From NCBI GenBank assembly GCA_937891015.1, contig CALAPY010000048.1, forward strand, positions 1 to 41,284: a DNA stretch of 41,284 bases. The letters run 5' to 3'. The notes beneath the pieces are model-generated. The model searched no databases. It was not told the DNA's origin and worked only from the letters and a program-made list of their open reading frames with translations. How positions within the stretch are numbered: position 1 is the first letter of the stretch; each line of letters begins with the position of its first letter. The position numbers and the translations under genes are program-made. This stretch comes from UBA2108 sp002713215 (GTDB taxonomy: Bacteria > Bacteroidota > Bacteroidia > Flavobacteriales_G > Salibacteraceae). Below are positions 32,998-41,284 of the stretch, piece after piece.

Positions 32998-33020
32998 TCC
33001 ACTAAGTTAAGAATATCCTA

Positions 33021-33815
33021 CTAATGGGTGTCATCGGAAAATTGAATGTCAATTAAATGCAAACCGGAAGCAGGTGCAATTACGGTTAACGGCTTCTTAT
33101 CCATAACAGTTGATACGGAATATTGCAGTCCGTCCAGCGAAGTATTCCCTTTTCCTAATTCAAACAACTGGCCCATCATTAAGCGAACCTGATTGCGCAT
33201 AAACCCCTTGGAAGATACTTTATATACATAGGTTTCCTCGGGAAAAAAACTGGCGGTTAAAACATCATTTTCAAGGACCTCACTTTGTTCAATGTTTCTT
33301 ATAAATTCTGTTCCCGGTCGGGGTTGAGTACAGTATTTGTCAAAATGGTGCTCTCCCAGAAAAAGAGCTGCTCCCTGCTGCATAAGCGAGATATCCAGGC
33401 GATCAGGAACCGTGGTAACAAAGGCAGCGGAATAGGGATGTGCTTTAGCCCCAGATGCAAAATAGTAGTGGTATTCTTTTAGTTTAGAGGACTGAATGAT
33501 ATTAAAACCAGAATTGGTTTCTTCTACTTTAATTGCCCGAATATCGGCAGGTAAGTTTGAATTGAATTTTTCCAGAAAGTCTGCAAAACCCAATGGTTTG
33601 TTCAGGAATAATTCAAATACCGAATGCTGTACAGAAACCTTTGCGTCCGTCCTGCTACTCCCCATAGTTTTAAATTCGTCGTTTCCAAAAACGAACCAGA
33701 GGGTTTTGTCAATCATTTCATGAATGGTTTTGACATCCTTTTGCTTCTGCCAGCCGTGAAAACGAAACCCCAGGTATTGAATATGAACTAGGTATAGATA
33801 TCGGTATTTTGCCAT
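33021..33815 (-). CDS. truA: tRNA pseudouridine synthase TruA
   Basis: 264 residues. The fold begins YLVHIQYLGFRFHGWQKQ, the usual TruA start (YDGxxFxGWQxQ). The catalytic Asp57 lies in SSRTDAKVSVQH, which corresponds to GRTDAGVHA, slightly diverged but with the essential Arg-Thr-Asp. The C-terminal half has EHHFDKYCTQ, FMRNQVRLMMGQLFELGKG and the final P-A-S-G-L-H-L motif. It converts uridines 38-40 in the tRNA anticodon stem to pseudouridine. It is the first gene of a short operon with the DUF2007 protein. The tRNA-Asp gene lies about 400 bases upstream, beyond a repeat element. Confidence 0.92.
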   Translation of the reverse strand: MAKYRYLYLVHIQYLGFRFHGWQKQKDVKTIHEMIDKTLWFVFGNDEFKTMGSSRTDAKVSVQHSVFELFLNKPLGFADFLEKFNSNLPADIRAIKVEETNSGFNIIQSSKLKEYHYYFASGAKAHPYSAAFVTTVPDRLDISLMQQGAALFLGEHHFDKYCTQPRPGTEFIRNIEQSEVLENDVLTASFFPEETYVYKVSSKGFMRNQVRLMMGQLFELGKGNTSLDGLQYSVSTVMDKKPLTVIAPASGLHLIDIQFSDDTH

Positions 33816-33884
33816 GAGTTACAAAACAAAGAAATATTGGGCAACCCCGATGAATGATTGCCTGGTTTAAATACAAAATAGAAG

Positions 33885-34116
33885 GTTGTAGAATAATATA
33901 GAATAAGTAACTTGTTCGTCATTCCGTAAACGTAATCGAACCAAGCCGTGAAGCGGATTGTGTGAGATAGTTATACGGAATCTCCCTAAATCATTGAAGA
34001 GATTCCGTAAAGAAGTTTCGCTACTTCCCGATTATCATCGGAAAGGCTCATCGAATCTTACGGAATGACGAATAACACAATGAAATTGAATAGTCACATT
34101 ATTCTGCAATAGCGCA
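33885..34116. repeat. Palindromic MITE/REP-like element C
   Basis: The core has perfect 15-bp inverted repeats TTCGTCATTCCGTAA (33915-33929) and TTACGGAATGACGAA (34058-34072). Inside are a perfect 11-bp pair TACGGAATCTC/GAGATTCCGTA (33974-33984 with 33999-34009) and TTCCCGATTATCATCGGAA near 34025-34043, related to the centre of element D. The outer end ACATTATTCTGCAAT (34096-34110) pairs with GTAGAATAAT on the left (33888-33897) and resembles the ends of elements A and B. There is no ORF. It fills most of 33816-34210. Confidence 0.7.
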
Positions 34117-34117
34117 T

Positions 34118-34150
34118 AAAAAAAGCCTTACACAACGTGCAAGGCTTTTT
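34118..34150 (-). terminator. Intrinsic terminator downstream of tRNA-Asp
   Basis: AAAGCCTT and AAGGCTTT flank a loop that can pair further (CAC/GTG). An A-run precedes and a T-run follows on both strands, so it can act bidirectionally. It lies about 60 bases 3' of the tRNA and directly abuts the end of repeat element C. Confidence 0.7.
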
Positions 34151-34210
34151 GTAAAACGTCACCCCTTTTTAAGGTTTCGATTGTAATATCTTGACTATCA
34201 AGAATTTAAG

Positions 34211-34284
34211 CGGTCCGGACGAGACTCGAACTCGCGACCCCATGCGTGACAGGCATGTATTCTAACCAACTGAACTACCGGACC
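34211..34284 (-). tRNA. tRNA-Asp(GTC)
   Basis: On the minus strand a full cloverleaf folds. The acceptor stem is GGTCCGG/CCGGACC, the D arm is GTTC...GAAT, and the anticodon stem CATGC/GCATG encloses the loop CTGTCAC with anticodon GTC. The T arm is GCGAG-TTCGAGT-CTCGT. The discriminator base is G, as expected for Asp, and the 3' CCA is not encoded. Confidence 0.95.
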
Positions 34285-34290
34285 TTTTTT

Positions 34291-34306
34291 AAGTCCTGAG
34301 GACTTA
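34291..34306. other. Perfect hairpin just 5' of the tRNA
   Basis: AAGTCC-TGA-GGACTT (extendable to TTTTAAGTCC/GGACTTAAAA, 10 bp, 34287-34309) ends only a few bases from the tRNA 5' end. There is no U-run on the tRNA strand, so it is more likely a leader processing hairpin or a protein-binding palindrome than a terminator. Confidence 0.4.
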
Positions 34307-34401
34307 AAATAATGAATTGCTCCAAAGATCAATTCAATGTTTTATAAATTCAGAAATTAATCTGTTTTAATAAGAACTACCGTCTGTATTCAAACGGACG
34401 G

Positions 34402-34431
34402 CAAAAGTAATCCAATTGCATTATCTGCAAA
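34402..34431 (-). promoter_or_regulatory. Probable promoter of tRNA-Asp
   Basis: On the minus strand TTTG (34428-34431) and TACTTTTG (34402-34409) are 18 bases apart, an exact match to the Bacteroidota TTTG/TAnnTTTG consensus. Transcription would start near 34395, giving a leader of about 110 bases with an imperfect CCGTCTG/CGGACGG hairpin. The rest of 34285-34617 shows no gene; a 61-codon frame here is not convincing. Confidence 0.5.
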
Positions 34432-34617
34432 GGAAAAAATAGATTTTTTGATGTTTTTTTTCTTATCCATATTTATTGCATTTAATGCATGATATTGTCC
34501 AAGTAAACCAGGCCACATTCGTCTTCTCCCTAACCTTTTCTGACTTAGACAAATAAAATTTGAATTCCACCCCATAAAGGAGTTATTTTCACCAACTCAT
34601 TATTTGATGGTATAAAC

Positions 34618-36900
34618 ATGAAGATTCCATTTAGCTTATTCCTTTTATTCCTATTGTTCTGCTATTCTGGTTATAGCCAACAAGAGAAATACTCAAAAAT
34701 TCGTATTCAACTGGAGGAGGAAGCTACTCTCGAACAGCTCATTCACAAAGGACTACTGATCGACCATTTTTCCAAATCGGAAGAAAACAGCATTGATGTT
34801 GAGCTAAGTGCCACCGAGATTTCAAAACTCGATCAGTTACAGGTCTCCTACGAGGTTATTGTAAGGGACATTGAGGCTAACCTAATCCGGTCCAATCAAA
34901 ACTTTAAAGAGGATTCCCGAGCAGGTGGCGTCTGCGATCTTAAAAACTTTACATACGGCACCATGGGCCACTACCATACACTTAATGAAGTGATGGAGCA
35001 ACTGGACTCCATGCACACCTTGTTTCCAAACCTAATTAGTAAAAGAGACAGCGTAGGCCACAGCATTGAAGGACGAGCCATTTATGCGGTTAAGATTTCG
35101 GACAATCCTGCTACCGATGAATCATCGACAGAAGGTGTAGTTTACTACGATGCCCTACATCATTCCAGGGAACCCATGAGCATGGAGCCTCTACTCTACT
35201 ACATGTGGTGGTTGCTAGAGAATTACGGAACCAATGCAGAAGCGACCTATTTGGTTAATCACAGGGAACTTCATTTTATTCCGGTGGTTAATCCTGATGG
35301 TTACGTCTACAACCAAACCATAAAACCAAACGGCGGTGGTATGTGGCGCAAAAACAGAAGAGATGTAGGCGGAGGTGAATACGGTGTTGATCTCAACCGA
35401 AACTACAGCAGCCAGTTTGGAAACCCAATTGGAGCAAGTTCAGATTCTTCGTCGAGTAGTTACCACGGTAAGAGTGCATTTTCGGAGCCTGAAACACAAG
35501 CGGTAAGGGATTATGTAAATGGAATTAAACCTTCTATTGCATTTACCAGCCACAGCCACGGACAAAAGTTTTTGATTTCTCCCGGTTGTAGACTACCCAA
35601 CGAAGATTTTGAATCGTATGCAGAGTTTTCTACGGAATTTGTTACCAATGCTTTTGATGGCTTTGGCACCACCTACGAAATGCTGAATTACACCTCGTGT
35701 GGAACCACCCGACATTTTATGCACGATGAAGGAATTTACAGTTGGACTCCCGAAATTGGCTCTTCCTTTTGGCCAGCAAAAGAAGAGTTCTGTTCTACGG
35801 TAAAGAACTTTCAACCTGCGCTTCGTTACATTGCCCATATGGCAGGATCAAGTCCCCGAATCAATGATTTTGAGGTATTGGAAGGAAGTTCTACCCAGCC
35901 AGGAGATACCGTTTCTATTGCCGTACGAATTAAAAATCGAGGATTGAGTTTTAACTCCGATAGTGTGACTGTTGAACTAACTCCAACTACGTCAAATTCA
36001 ACTGTAGTATCATCCACTGCATTTCACAACTCTATTGGCAAGCGCAACTTCAGCACGGACACTTTTAAGGTTGCGCTGGATGCCAATGCAAAGGATTTTG
36101 ACCTGGCTTCTGTTAAAATCACGGTTAAGGAGGGAGAATATATTAGCGATACGGTAAGTAAGAACATAAACATTGGCAAGTTTACCACTCTTTTTAAGGA
36201 CAAGGCCGATTCAGGGTTAAGCCATTGGATAAGTCCCTCCTGGGACACCACTTTTATATCCATGCAAAGCGGAACGCACTCCTTTGTGGATTCACGTTAT
36301 GGCAATTACAAGCGAAGAGAAAACAGCTTCATGATACTGGACTCAACCCTTGATTTAACCAACAGCATAAAACCAATTTTAAAGTACAATGCTAAATGGT
36401 CGTTTGAAGATCTTGATTATGTTTACTTACAAATTAGCGTGAATAGTGGTTTCTGGACCACTATAAAACAGTATACACAGCACGAGTTTTGGAATCAGGA
36501 GCAAATTGATTTGAGTGCTTATAAGGGGCAAAAGATTAAACTTCGGTTTAATCTGGTGGCTGATGCGGGAGTTCAAAGTGATGGATTCTATTTTGATGAC
36601 TTTGAAGTGGTAGACTATACCGGGTTTAAAGAAATAGACCCTGCTTCCCTGGCAGAACATGATTTGATGAACGATGTCGTGATCTATCCTAATCCTACTG
36701 ATGGAATTATTTCCGTTAATATGGCCTCTTTTACTCATTTGGATATGAAAATCTTCCACTGTACCGGAAAACAAGTCCTTAGTACATCGCTGGATCAGGA
36801 ATCTTTTTCGGTGGATATTAGTGATCTTCCTGCTGGTTTATACTTTGCCAATTTTACCTATGAGGGCAACAGCAGGACGAGGTCCGTTATTCTTCAATGA
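34618..36900 (+). CDS. Secreted M14 zinc carboxypeptidase with T9SS type A sorting domain
   Basis: 760 residues. A signal peptide (1-20, ending YSGYSQ) and a propeptide-like region (about 25-105) precede the M14 domain (about 115-410). Zinc ligands are His182 and Glu185 (HSREPMS) and His312 (TSHSHGQ). The substrate-binding VDLNRNY and RKNRRD segments are present, and the catalytic base is Glu379 in TPEIGSSF. A CARDB-like beta domain (about 418-520) and a MAM/jelly-roll-like domain (about 530-665, SGLSHWISPSWDT...) follow. The type A sorting tail is at about 690-760 (IYPNPTDGIISV..., LPAGLYFANFTYEG). It removes C-terminal residues from peptides outside the cell. It is a single gene. Confidence 0.92.
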   Translation: MKIPFSLFLLFLLFCYSGYSQQEKYSKIRIQLEEEATLEQLIHKGLLIDHFSKSEENSIDVELSATEISKLDQLQVSYEVIVRDIEANLIRSNQNFKEDSRAGGVCDLKNFTYGTMGHYHTLNEVMEQLDSMHTLFPNLISKRDSVGHSIEGRAIYAVKISDNPATDESSTEGVVYYDALHHSREPMSMEPLLYYMWWLLENYGTNAEATYLVNHRELHFIPVVNPDGYVYNQTIKPNGGGMWRKNRRDVGGGEYGVDLNRNYSSQFGNPIGASSDSSSSSYHGKSAFSEPETQAVRDYVNGIKPSIAFTSHSHGQKFLISPGCRLPNEDFESYAEFSTEFVTNAFDGFGTTYEMLNYTSCGTTRHFMHDEGIYSWTPEIGSSFWPAKEEFCSTVKNFQPALRYIAHMAGSSPRINDFEVLEGSSTQPGDTVSIAVRIKNRGLSFNSDSVTVELTPTTSNSTVVSSTAFHNSIGKRNFSTDTFKVALDANAKDFDLASVKITVKEGEYISDTVSKNINIGKFTTLFKDKADSGLSHWISPSWDTTFISMQSGTHSFVDSRYGNYKRRENSFMILDSTLDLTNSIKPILKYNAKWSFEDLDYVYLQISVNSGFWTTIKQYTQHEFWNQEQIDLSAYKGQKIKLRFNLVADAGVQSDGFYFDDFEVVDYTGFKEIDPASLAEHDLMNDVVIYPNPTDGIISVNMASFTHLDMKIFHCTGKQVLSTSLDQESFSVDISDLPAGLYFANFTYEGNSRTRSVILQ

Positions 36901-36940
36901 CCCTTAAATACATGCAACTCTAAAGCGTTAACGGCGGGCA

Positions 36941-37074
36941 CTATTAAAGGATAATCTAGAAATAACGCTAGATTCCTGCTTTATGCTTCCGCAAAAGCTT
37001 CAGCAACACGCGGACGCAGGAATGACGTTTCCTTTTAACTAGATAATTTCTAACCCACATTATCCTTGAACAAG
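36941..37074. repeat. Palindromic MITE/REP-like element B
   Basis: This is the counterpart of element A. CAGGAATGACGTTT (37017-37030) and CCCACATTATCCTT (37054-37067) are exact 14-base matches to it, the first in inverted orientation. Outer ends are AAGGATAAT (36947-36955) and ATTATCCTT (37059-37067). An inner pair ATTCCTGC/GCAGGAAT (36972-36979 with 37016-37023) and a hairpin AATCTAG/CTAGATT (36953-36974) are also present. It fills most of the 36901-37208 gap. Confidence 0.7.
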
Positions 37075-37208
37075 GCGTTACTTATGCCAATTGCTATTAA
37101 TTAGTGGCTGTTGAATTATTGATCGTTGCAGTTTATCATAAATTTGAAGGGCATCAGTAAACCAATTGCTTTTACAGGTTTATTAATTTAATAACGAAAA
37201 ACAGCAAT

Positions 37209-39137
37209 ATGAAACTACCATCGATACAGTACCTCTTTGATTCCGCTAAAACTGCCTTTCTTCGATTTCCGCTTACGCTTATCAGCGCTACGTTCGGTAC
37301 GCTGATTGCTATTTATTTGGTAGAATACGAGGATGAAATCACCAACTTTTTTCCGTACATAAATGCTATGCTTGCCTTCGCACTTGGGGTTCCTTCCTTT
37401 TTCTGTGTAACGGTTTTCCTGTCAGATAGTAAAAAACCAGCCTGGTTAAAAGCAACCGTTTACGGATTGGTAGCCCTTATCATATTCTTAATCTACCTCT
37501 ACCTCCCCGATTCCAAACAAACCTTAAATACTTCTATCCCTTACATTCGATATGGTATGTACAATGCCATTGCCCATCTGTTTGTAGCCTTCATTCCTTA
37601 TGTACAAAAAAGGCACCTCAACGGATTTTGGAACTACAACAAAGGACTTTTTCTTCGTCTGGTACTTTCCCTCTTCTATTCCATGTGTTTGTACCTGGGG
37701 ATTGCTCTCGCCTATTTTGCTTTGGAGGAGCTATTTGGAATTGATATAGACGGTGAAACCTATGGACAAACCTGGTTTACCATACTGGGCATTTTTAATA
37801 CCTGGTTTTTTGTTGCCGGAATCCCTAAGGATCTTAATCAATTGAATGAAATAACAGTCTATCCCAAAGGCTTAAGAATATTTACCCAGTATGTGTTGCT
37901 GCCCCTGCTAATTCTTTATTTGATAATTCTATACGGATATGGCGGCAAGATTCTTATTGAAGGCGACTGGCCCAAAGGAATTGTATCTTACCTCATTTCC
38001 GGAATTTCAGTCTTTGGCATATTTACCATGTTGCTTATTTACCCTTTCCGGGTTGAAAAAGACAAGGGTTGGATTGGGAAATTTTCGACCTGGTATTACT
38101 ATTTGCTTTTTCCCCTGGCGTTGATGTTGTTCATTGCTGTTGGAATCCGAATTTCTGATTATGGAATCACCATTAACCGGTATGTACTGGTAATACTTGG
38201 AATCTGGCTCACCATAATCAGTATCTATTTCAGTATTGGAAGGAGTAACATTAAGGTTATTCCTATGCTCCTGGCGTCGTTCTTAGCCTTGATGTCCTTT
38301 GGACCCTGGGGAATGTTTAGCGTGAGTGAGAGAAGCCAGGTAAAGCGACTGGAAACTATTCTTACCGAGTATGGAATCCTTAAAGACGGTAAAGTTCAAA
38401 ACGAAGTGATCTGGATTCAGGATAGTTTGCCCCAATATGAAACCCAAAGGCCAAAAACCAACATAGGCATTATGCCCGATTCGGTTCACAATGAAGTATA
38501 TTCTATTATGGACTACCTGGACGATAATCACGGTTTTGAAAATATTCGCGATTGGTTTTCGCAGGACCTGCAACAATATGCCAAAATACATAAGGATAGT
38601 TTTCGGTATTCCAGTGAAAATGGGCTCTATATGAAATCATTGGGAATTCCTGACTACCATATATATCCAAATGATATTGAAAGCTATAATTATTTCGGAG
38701 GATATTATAGACTATTGTCTTTGGACGGGTATGACTACCTCTTAATGAACCAGAATCTTCGCTTTAGAAAAAAATGGGATTCGGATATCAAAGAATATTC
38801 CGGAAGCAGATTTTACGATTCCTCCAAGTTTATGTTTAATGGATTGCAACACAGTATAAAACTGGATTCGGCAAGTTTAAACCTGGTTTTAAGGTCGCCA
38901 CAAGACACCATTGTATTTCCATTTTATCAACTTAAAAACAGGATTGTCGAAAAGTATAAACTGAAGGGTTCTACAAGTGATATCCCTCCCGAAGAAATGA
39001 ACCTAGTTGGAAGTTCGGAAAACCTGAGAGTAAAGTTGCTGATTAAACAGTTTCGATTGGAAGATGTAACGGATACCGATACTACGCAAATTGATGAAAT
39101 CGATTTTCATGTATTGCTGAAATCACTAAACGAATAG
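37209..39137 (+). CDS. DUF4153-like polytopic membrane protein
   Basis: 642 residues. The N-terminal half (about 1-385) has roughly ten to eleven hydrophobic segments, e.g. LTLISATFGTLIAIYLV, AFALGVPSFFCVTVFL and LVLSLFYSMCLYLGIALAYFAL. The segment FFVAGIPKDLNQL is typical of the DUF4153 family. The C-terminal half (about 390-642) is soluble, beta-rich and probably extracytoplasmic (MPDSVHNEVYSIMDYLDDNHG...). The role of DUF4153 is not established. The gene is followed 33 bases later by a methyltransferase on the same strand. Confidence 0.82.
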   Translation: MKLPSIQYLFDSAKTAFLRFPLTLISATFGTLIAIYLVEYEDEITNFFPYINAMLAFALGVPSFFCVTVFLSDSKKPAWLKATVYGLVALIIFLIYLYLPDSKQTLNTSIPYIRYGMYNAIAHLFVAFIPYVQKRHLNGFWNYNKGLFLRLVLSLFYSMCLYLGIALAYFALEELFGIDIDGETYGQTWFTILGIFNTWFFVAGIPKDLNQLNEITVYPKGLRIFTQYVLLPLLILYLIILYGYGGKILIEGDWPKGIVSYLISGISVFGIFTMLLIYPFRVEKDKGWIGKFSTWYYYLLFPLALMLFIAVGIRISDYGITINRYVLVILGIWLTIISIYFSIGRSNIKVIPMLLASFLALMSFGPWGMFSVSERSQVKRLETILTEYGILKDGKVQNEVIWIQDSLPQYETQRPKTNIGIMPDSVHNEVYSIMDYLDDNHGFENIRDWFSQDLQQYAKIHKDSFRYSSENGLYMKSLGIPDYHIYPNDIESYNYFGGYYRLLSLDGYDYLLMNQNLRFRKKWDSDIKEYSGSRFYDSSKFMFNGLQHSIKLDSASLNLVLRSPQDTIVFPFYQLKNRIVEKYKLKGSTSDIPPEEMNLVGSSENLRVKLLIKQFRLEDVTDTDTTQIDEIDFHVLLKSLNE

Positions 39138-39170
39138 AATTATTGAATCAAGAATTAAATCAAACGATTG

Positions 39171-39737
39171 ATGGGCGAATATTATCATACCAAGGAATCC
39201 GTAGAAGAATACATTCACCTGGCCAAAGATGTAAACGGTCGGCAACTTATTAATCAACTGGAGCAGGTATTGCCAAAAAAATCTACCCTCCTGGAAATTG
39301 GTTCAGGCCCCGGAACCGATTGGAACATTCTGAATAAAATCTACACTGTAACCGGTTCCGACAATTCAGCGAAGTTTATCGATCATTTAACCTCCAATAA
39401 CCCGAACGGGGAATTTTTGGAATTGGATGCTGTAACTCTAAATACAGATAAGAAGTATGATGGAATCTTTTCCAACAAGGTGATGCATCATTTGACTGAT
39501 GATCAGTTAACTGGTTCCATAAAAAGACAGCATGAAATTTTAAACGACAAAGGGGTTCTCTGCCACTCTTTCTGGAAAGGAGAAGGTACCGAAATCTTTA
39601 AGGGAATGTTTGTCAACTATCACCTGGAGGAAGAAATAAGGAAGTTTTTTGAACCCCTTTTCGAGATCCTATTCCTGGACAGTTATGCTGAGTTTGATGC
39701 TGGGGATTCCATTCTTTTAATTGGAAGGAAAAATTAG
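39171..39737 (+). CDS. Class I SAM-dependent methyltransferase
   Basis: 188 residues from the ATG at 39171; a TTG directly before it could add one residue. Motif I is LLEIGSGPGTDWNIL (about 42-56), with VTGSDNSAKFIDHL as motif II and YDGIFSNKVMHHLTDDQL as motif IV. This is the UbiE/Methyltransf_25-like fold; the substrate is unknown. It follows the DUF4153 gene by 33 bases and is convergent with the next gene, which ends two bases away. Confidence 0.85.
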   Translation: MGEYYHTKESVEEYIHLAKDVNGRQLINQLEQVLPKKSTLLEIGSGPGTDWNILNKIYTVTGSDNSAKFIDHLTSNNPNGEFLELDAVTLNTDKKYDGIFSNKVMHHLTDDQLTGSIKRQHEILNDKGVLCHSFWKGEGTEIFKGMFVNYHLEEEIRKFFEPLFEILFLDSYAEFDAGDSILLIGRKN

Positions 39738-39739
39738 AT

Positions 39740-40423
39740 TTATCCATCAATCTCCTGATTATAGAGTTTTATAAATCGTTTTAAGATTAAAAAATCCATT
39801 TTATTATCTCCTTTTAACTCACCCGCAAGTATTCGCTCCTGAAGTTCGGGAACATCGGAAAACAGGGCAGCCAATTCTTTTTTATGATTAGAGAAATTTA
39901 ATTTGTAAAGGCATAATCCTCTATTACTTCCGTTATCAATAATATACCTAATGTAGTCGTCAGGTGGACTCCAAAAGTTTGTGTTAGCCGGATAAATCCT
40001 TGTCCAATGAATATATAAACTCATTGATCCCTTGATAACTATCTGTGCAAAATCCTGGTTATAAATACCTCGAAATCCTTTTATTCTGAAATGACGTACT
40101 ATTCCAAATGTATCAGTTCCAATTACGAATGATTTTGTTTTATCTGGATTCAATGCTTTTCTAGAACCACCAGCCTCTTTCCTTCTATATTCTACATACC
40201 CGGGCGATGTGTAAAAAAGAGTATATGTTGATGGTTTTAATCGCAGGTAACCCTCTACTTTTTCACCATCTTTATCATAATAATATCCTTTTACAAATGG
40301 GGTTTTATCTGCCCTCTGAACCATGCAACCGGCACAACAAAAGGCCATCGCAATTATCCAACAGAAACTGAATATTGACGAAGTTTTATTTTGTTTTGGT
40401 AAGAGTATAATTGGCATATACAT
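39740..40423 (-). CDS. Probable lipoprotein of unknown function
   Basis: 227 residues. A long N-region is followed by a hydrophobic segment and a lipobox AFCCAGC (Cys33), so it is probably a lipoprotein. The ATG at 40417 (MPIILLPKQ) is an alternative start. The body is beta-rich with no motif I recognise (KGYYYDKDGEKVEGYLRLKP opens it; a helical end QERILAGELKGDNKMDFLILKRF closes it). The G-Y-x-Y-x-x-D-G-x-K-V-x-G-Y pattern is a recurring feature of Bacteroidota exported proteins. Confidence 0.65.
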   Translation of the reverse strand: MYMPIILLPKQNKTSSIFSFCWIIAMAFCCAGCMVQRADKTPFVKGYYYDKDGEKVEGYLRLKPSTYTLFYTSPGYVEYRRKEAGGSRKALNPDKTKSFVIGTDTFGIVRHFRIKGFRGIYNQDFAQIVIKGSMSLYIHWTRIYPANTNFWSPPDDYIRYIIDNGSNRGLCLYKLNFSNHKKELAALFSDVPELQERILAGELKGDNKMDFLILKRFIKLYNQEIDG

Positions 40424-40466
40424 ACGAATTCTAATTTATTATAACTAACATAAGATAGAATTTTCC

Positions 40467-41051
40467 TTACGCGTAAGGAATTAATCTTAAAGGTCTTCTT
40501 TTACGTGTGGTTTTTATAAATACTAAAAATGCTTCAACCATTTCGGCCCCGGGGTTTAAGGAAAAGCGTTGTTTTTGTCCTGTTTTTCGATCCACCAGAA
40601 AATAAAACGCTCTTACTCTCCTTTCAGGGTTTGGATTAACCATAAAACTACCTCCAACGGTAAATGATACTCTACTATCATATACCCAACCGACTTCATA
40701 ATCAATATAGAAAGGATATTCTTCTACGCTGTATTCCTCTTCTTCGTATTCGGTTTTGGAAATCATTTTATACTTTAACTTGAAATAGCGTAAATAATCA
40801 TCGACAAGTTTTTTGTTGTGTTCTATGCTTAAATCCCAGAGCTTTTCCTCCGCACCACAGATTACCATTTTTCCTTCTTTATTAAAACAGGTGTCATTAT
40901 AAGCTTCAACTTTTCGGATTAAGAAACCAACGTTTTGGTAATCTTTGTATACCCATTTAACGTATCTCTTATTAGGAGTTAATGCGTCACTTTTCGGTTC
41001 ACTGAAAACCAAAGAAAACAACAGACTGGATAAAAGAAGTAAGTAATTCAT
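40467..41051 (-). CDS. Exported protein of unknown function
   Basis: 194 residues. The signal peptide is 1-17 (MNYLLLLSSLLFSLVFS), followed by a mature part with an acidic run (EYEEEEYSVEEYPFYIDYE) and a basic C-terminus (KTTRKRRPLRLIPYA). Two cysteines lie close together (NDTCFN, VICG). I recognise no family. It precedes the lipoprotein gene by 43 bases on the same strand, so the two may be cotranscribed. To its right (41052-41284) I see no gene or clear signal. Confidence 0.6.
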   Translation of the reverse strand: MNYLLLLSSLLFSLVFSEPKSDALTPNKRYVKWVYKDYQNVGFLIRKVEAYNDTCFNKEGKMVICGAEEKLWDLSIEHNKKLVDDYLRYFKLKYKMISKTEYEEEEYSVEEYPFYIDYEVGWVYDSRVSFTVGGSFMVNPNPERRVRAFYFLVDRKTGQKQRFSLNPGAEMVEAFLVFIKTTRKRRPLRLIPYA

Positions 41052-41284
41052 TGGGTTTTGATTACAATCAAGGCTCTAATTTAAACCATATTCCGAACAG
41101 GGCATTTCAAGTTGCCTTATTTTTGCTTGGTTTTAATAAAGCAAATACAAGTAATCACCAATAGAAATCTTTAACACACTCCTTTGGGCCGTCTTCAGTT
41201 CTTAAGCCATACTTGATGCAGTTTGCTTCACCAACACATCTGATACCGTTAGTTTAGTTTTCAATATTAATCTAATAACTCCCC

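Noticed and set aside
34390..34575. 61-codon minus-strand frame upstream of tRNA-Asp
   Set aside because: It overlaps the probable tRNA promoter, has no recognisable domain, and the composition is not protein-like.

Overview
The window looks like a chromosomal segment of a Bacteroidota bacterium, probably Flavobacteriia. Several secreted proteins end in type A or type B type IX secretion (T9SS) sorting tails. Shine-Dalgarno sites are scarce, TTG/GTG starts are common, and some promoters fit the Bacteroidota form TTTG-N18-20-TAnnTTTG. Base composition is moderately AT-rich throughout, and no phage, plasmid or transposase gene is visible. A strain or species name cannot be given from the sequence.

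Layout. 1-3.4 kb: the tail of a T9SS type B protein, a T9SS type A protein behind an ABC-type ATPase with degenerate catalytic motifs, a four-EF-hand protein and an AraC-type regulator. 3.8-10 kb: a TPR histidine kinase coupled to a cyclophilin lipoprotein, an SF2 helicase, a free-standing IF2_N-like protein and a tandem universal stress protein. 10-12.7 kb: a possible small RNA and a 740-residue secreted leucine-rich-repeat protein.

13.0-23.2 kb is the main feature: a minus-strand biosynthetic locus. In transcription order it encodes an FAD oxidoreductase, two paralogous methyltransferases, a type III polyketide synthase with an intact Cys-His-Asn triad, a FabL-like (Y-X6-K) enoyl reductase, a FabZ-like dehydratase and a FabF-like ketosynthase. 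After an interruption by a plus-strand zinc-finger gene and a repeat element come an acyl carrier protein, a phosphopantetheinyl transferase, an MMPL/RND exporter and a small membrane protein. Almost every junction overlaps or is a few bases long. The inferred job is to build a dedicated fatty acyl starter on its own carrier protein, hand it to the type III PKS to give an alkylresorcinol- or pyrone-like lipid, methylate and oxidise that, and export it.

23.3-34 kb: a VanX-like dipeptidase, a four-PAS orphan histidine kinase, a GNAT enzyme coupled to a lipoprotein MsrA, a membrane thioredoxin, a flotillin/NfeD operon with HMG-CoA lyase, TruA and tRNA-Asp(GTC). 34.6-41.3 kb: a secreted M14 carboxypeptidase, a DUF4153 membrane protein, a methyltransferase and two unknown exported proteins. 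Four non-coding palindromic repeat elements (near 3.6, 17.1, 34.0 and 37.0 kb) share inverted GTCATTC/GAATGAC-type ends and look like a dispersed MITE- or REP-like family.
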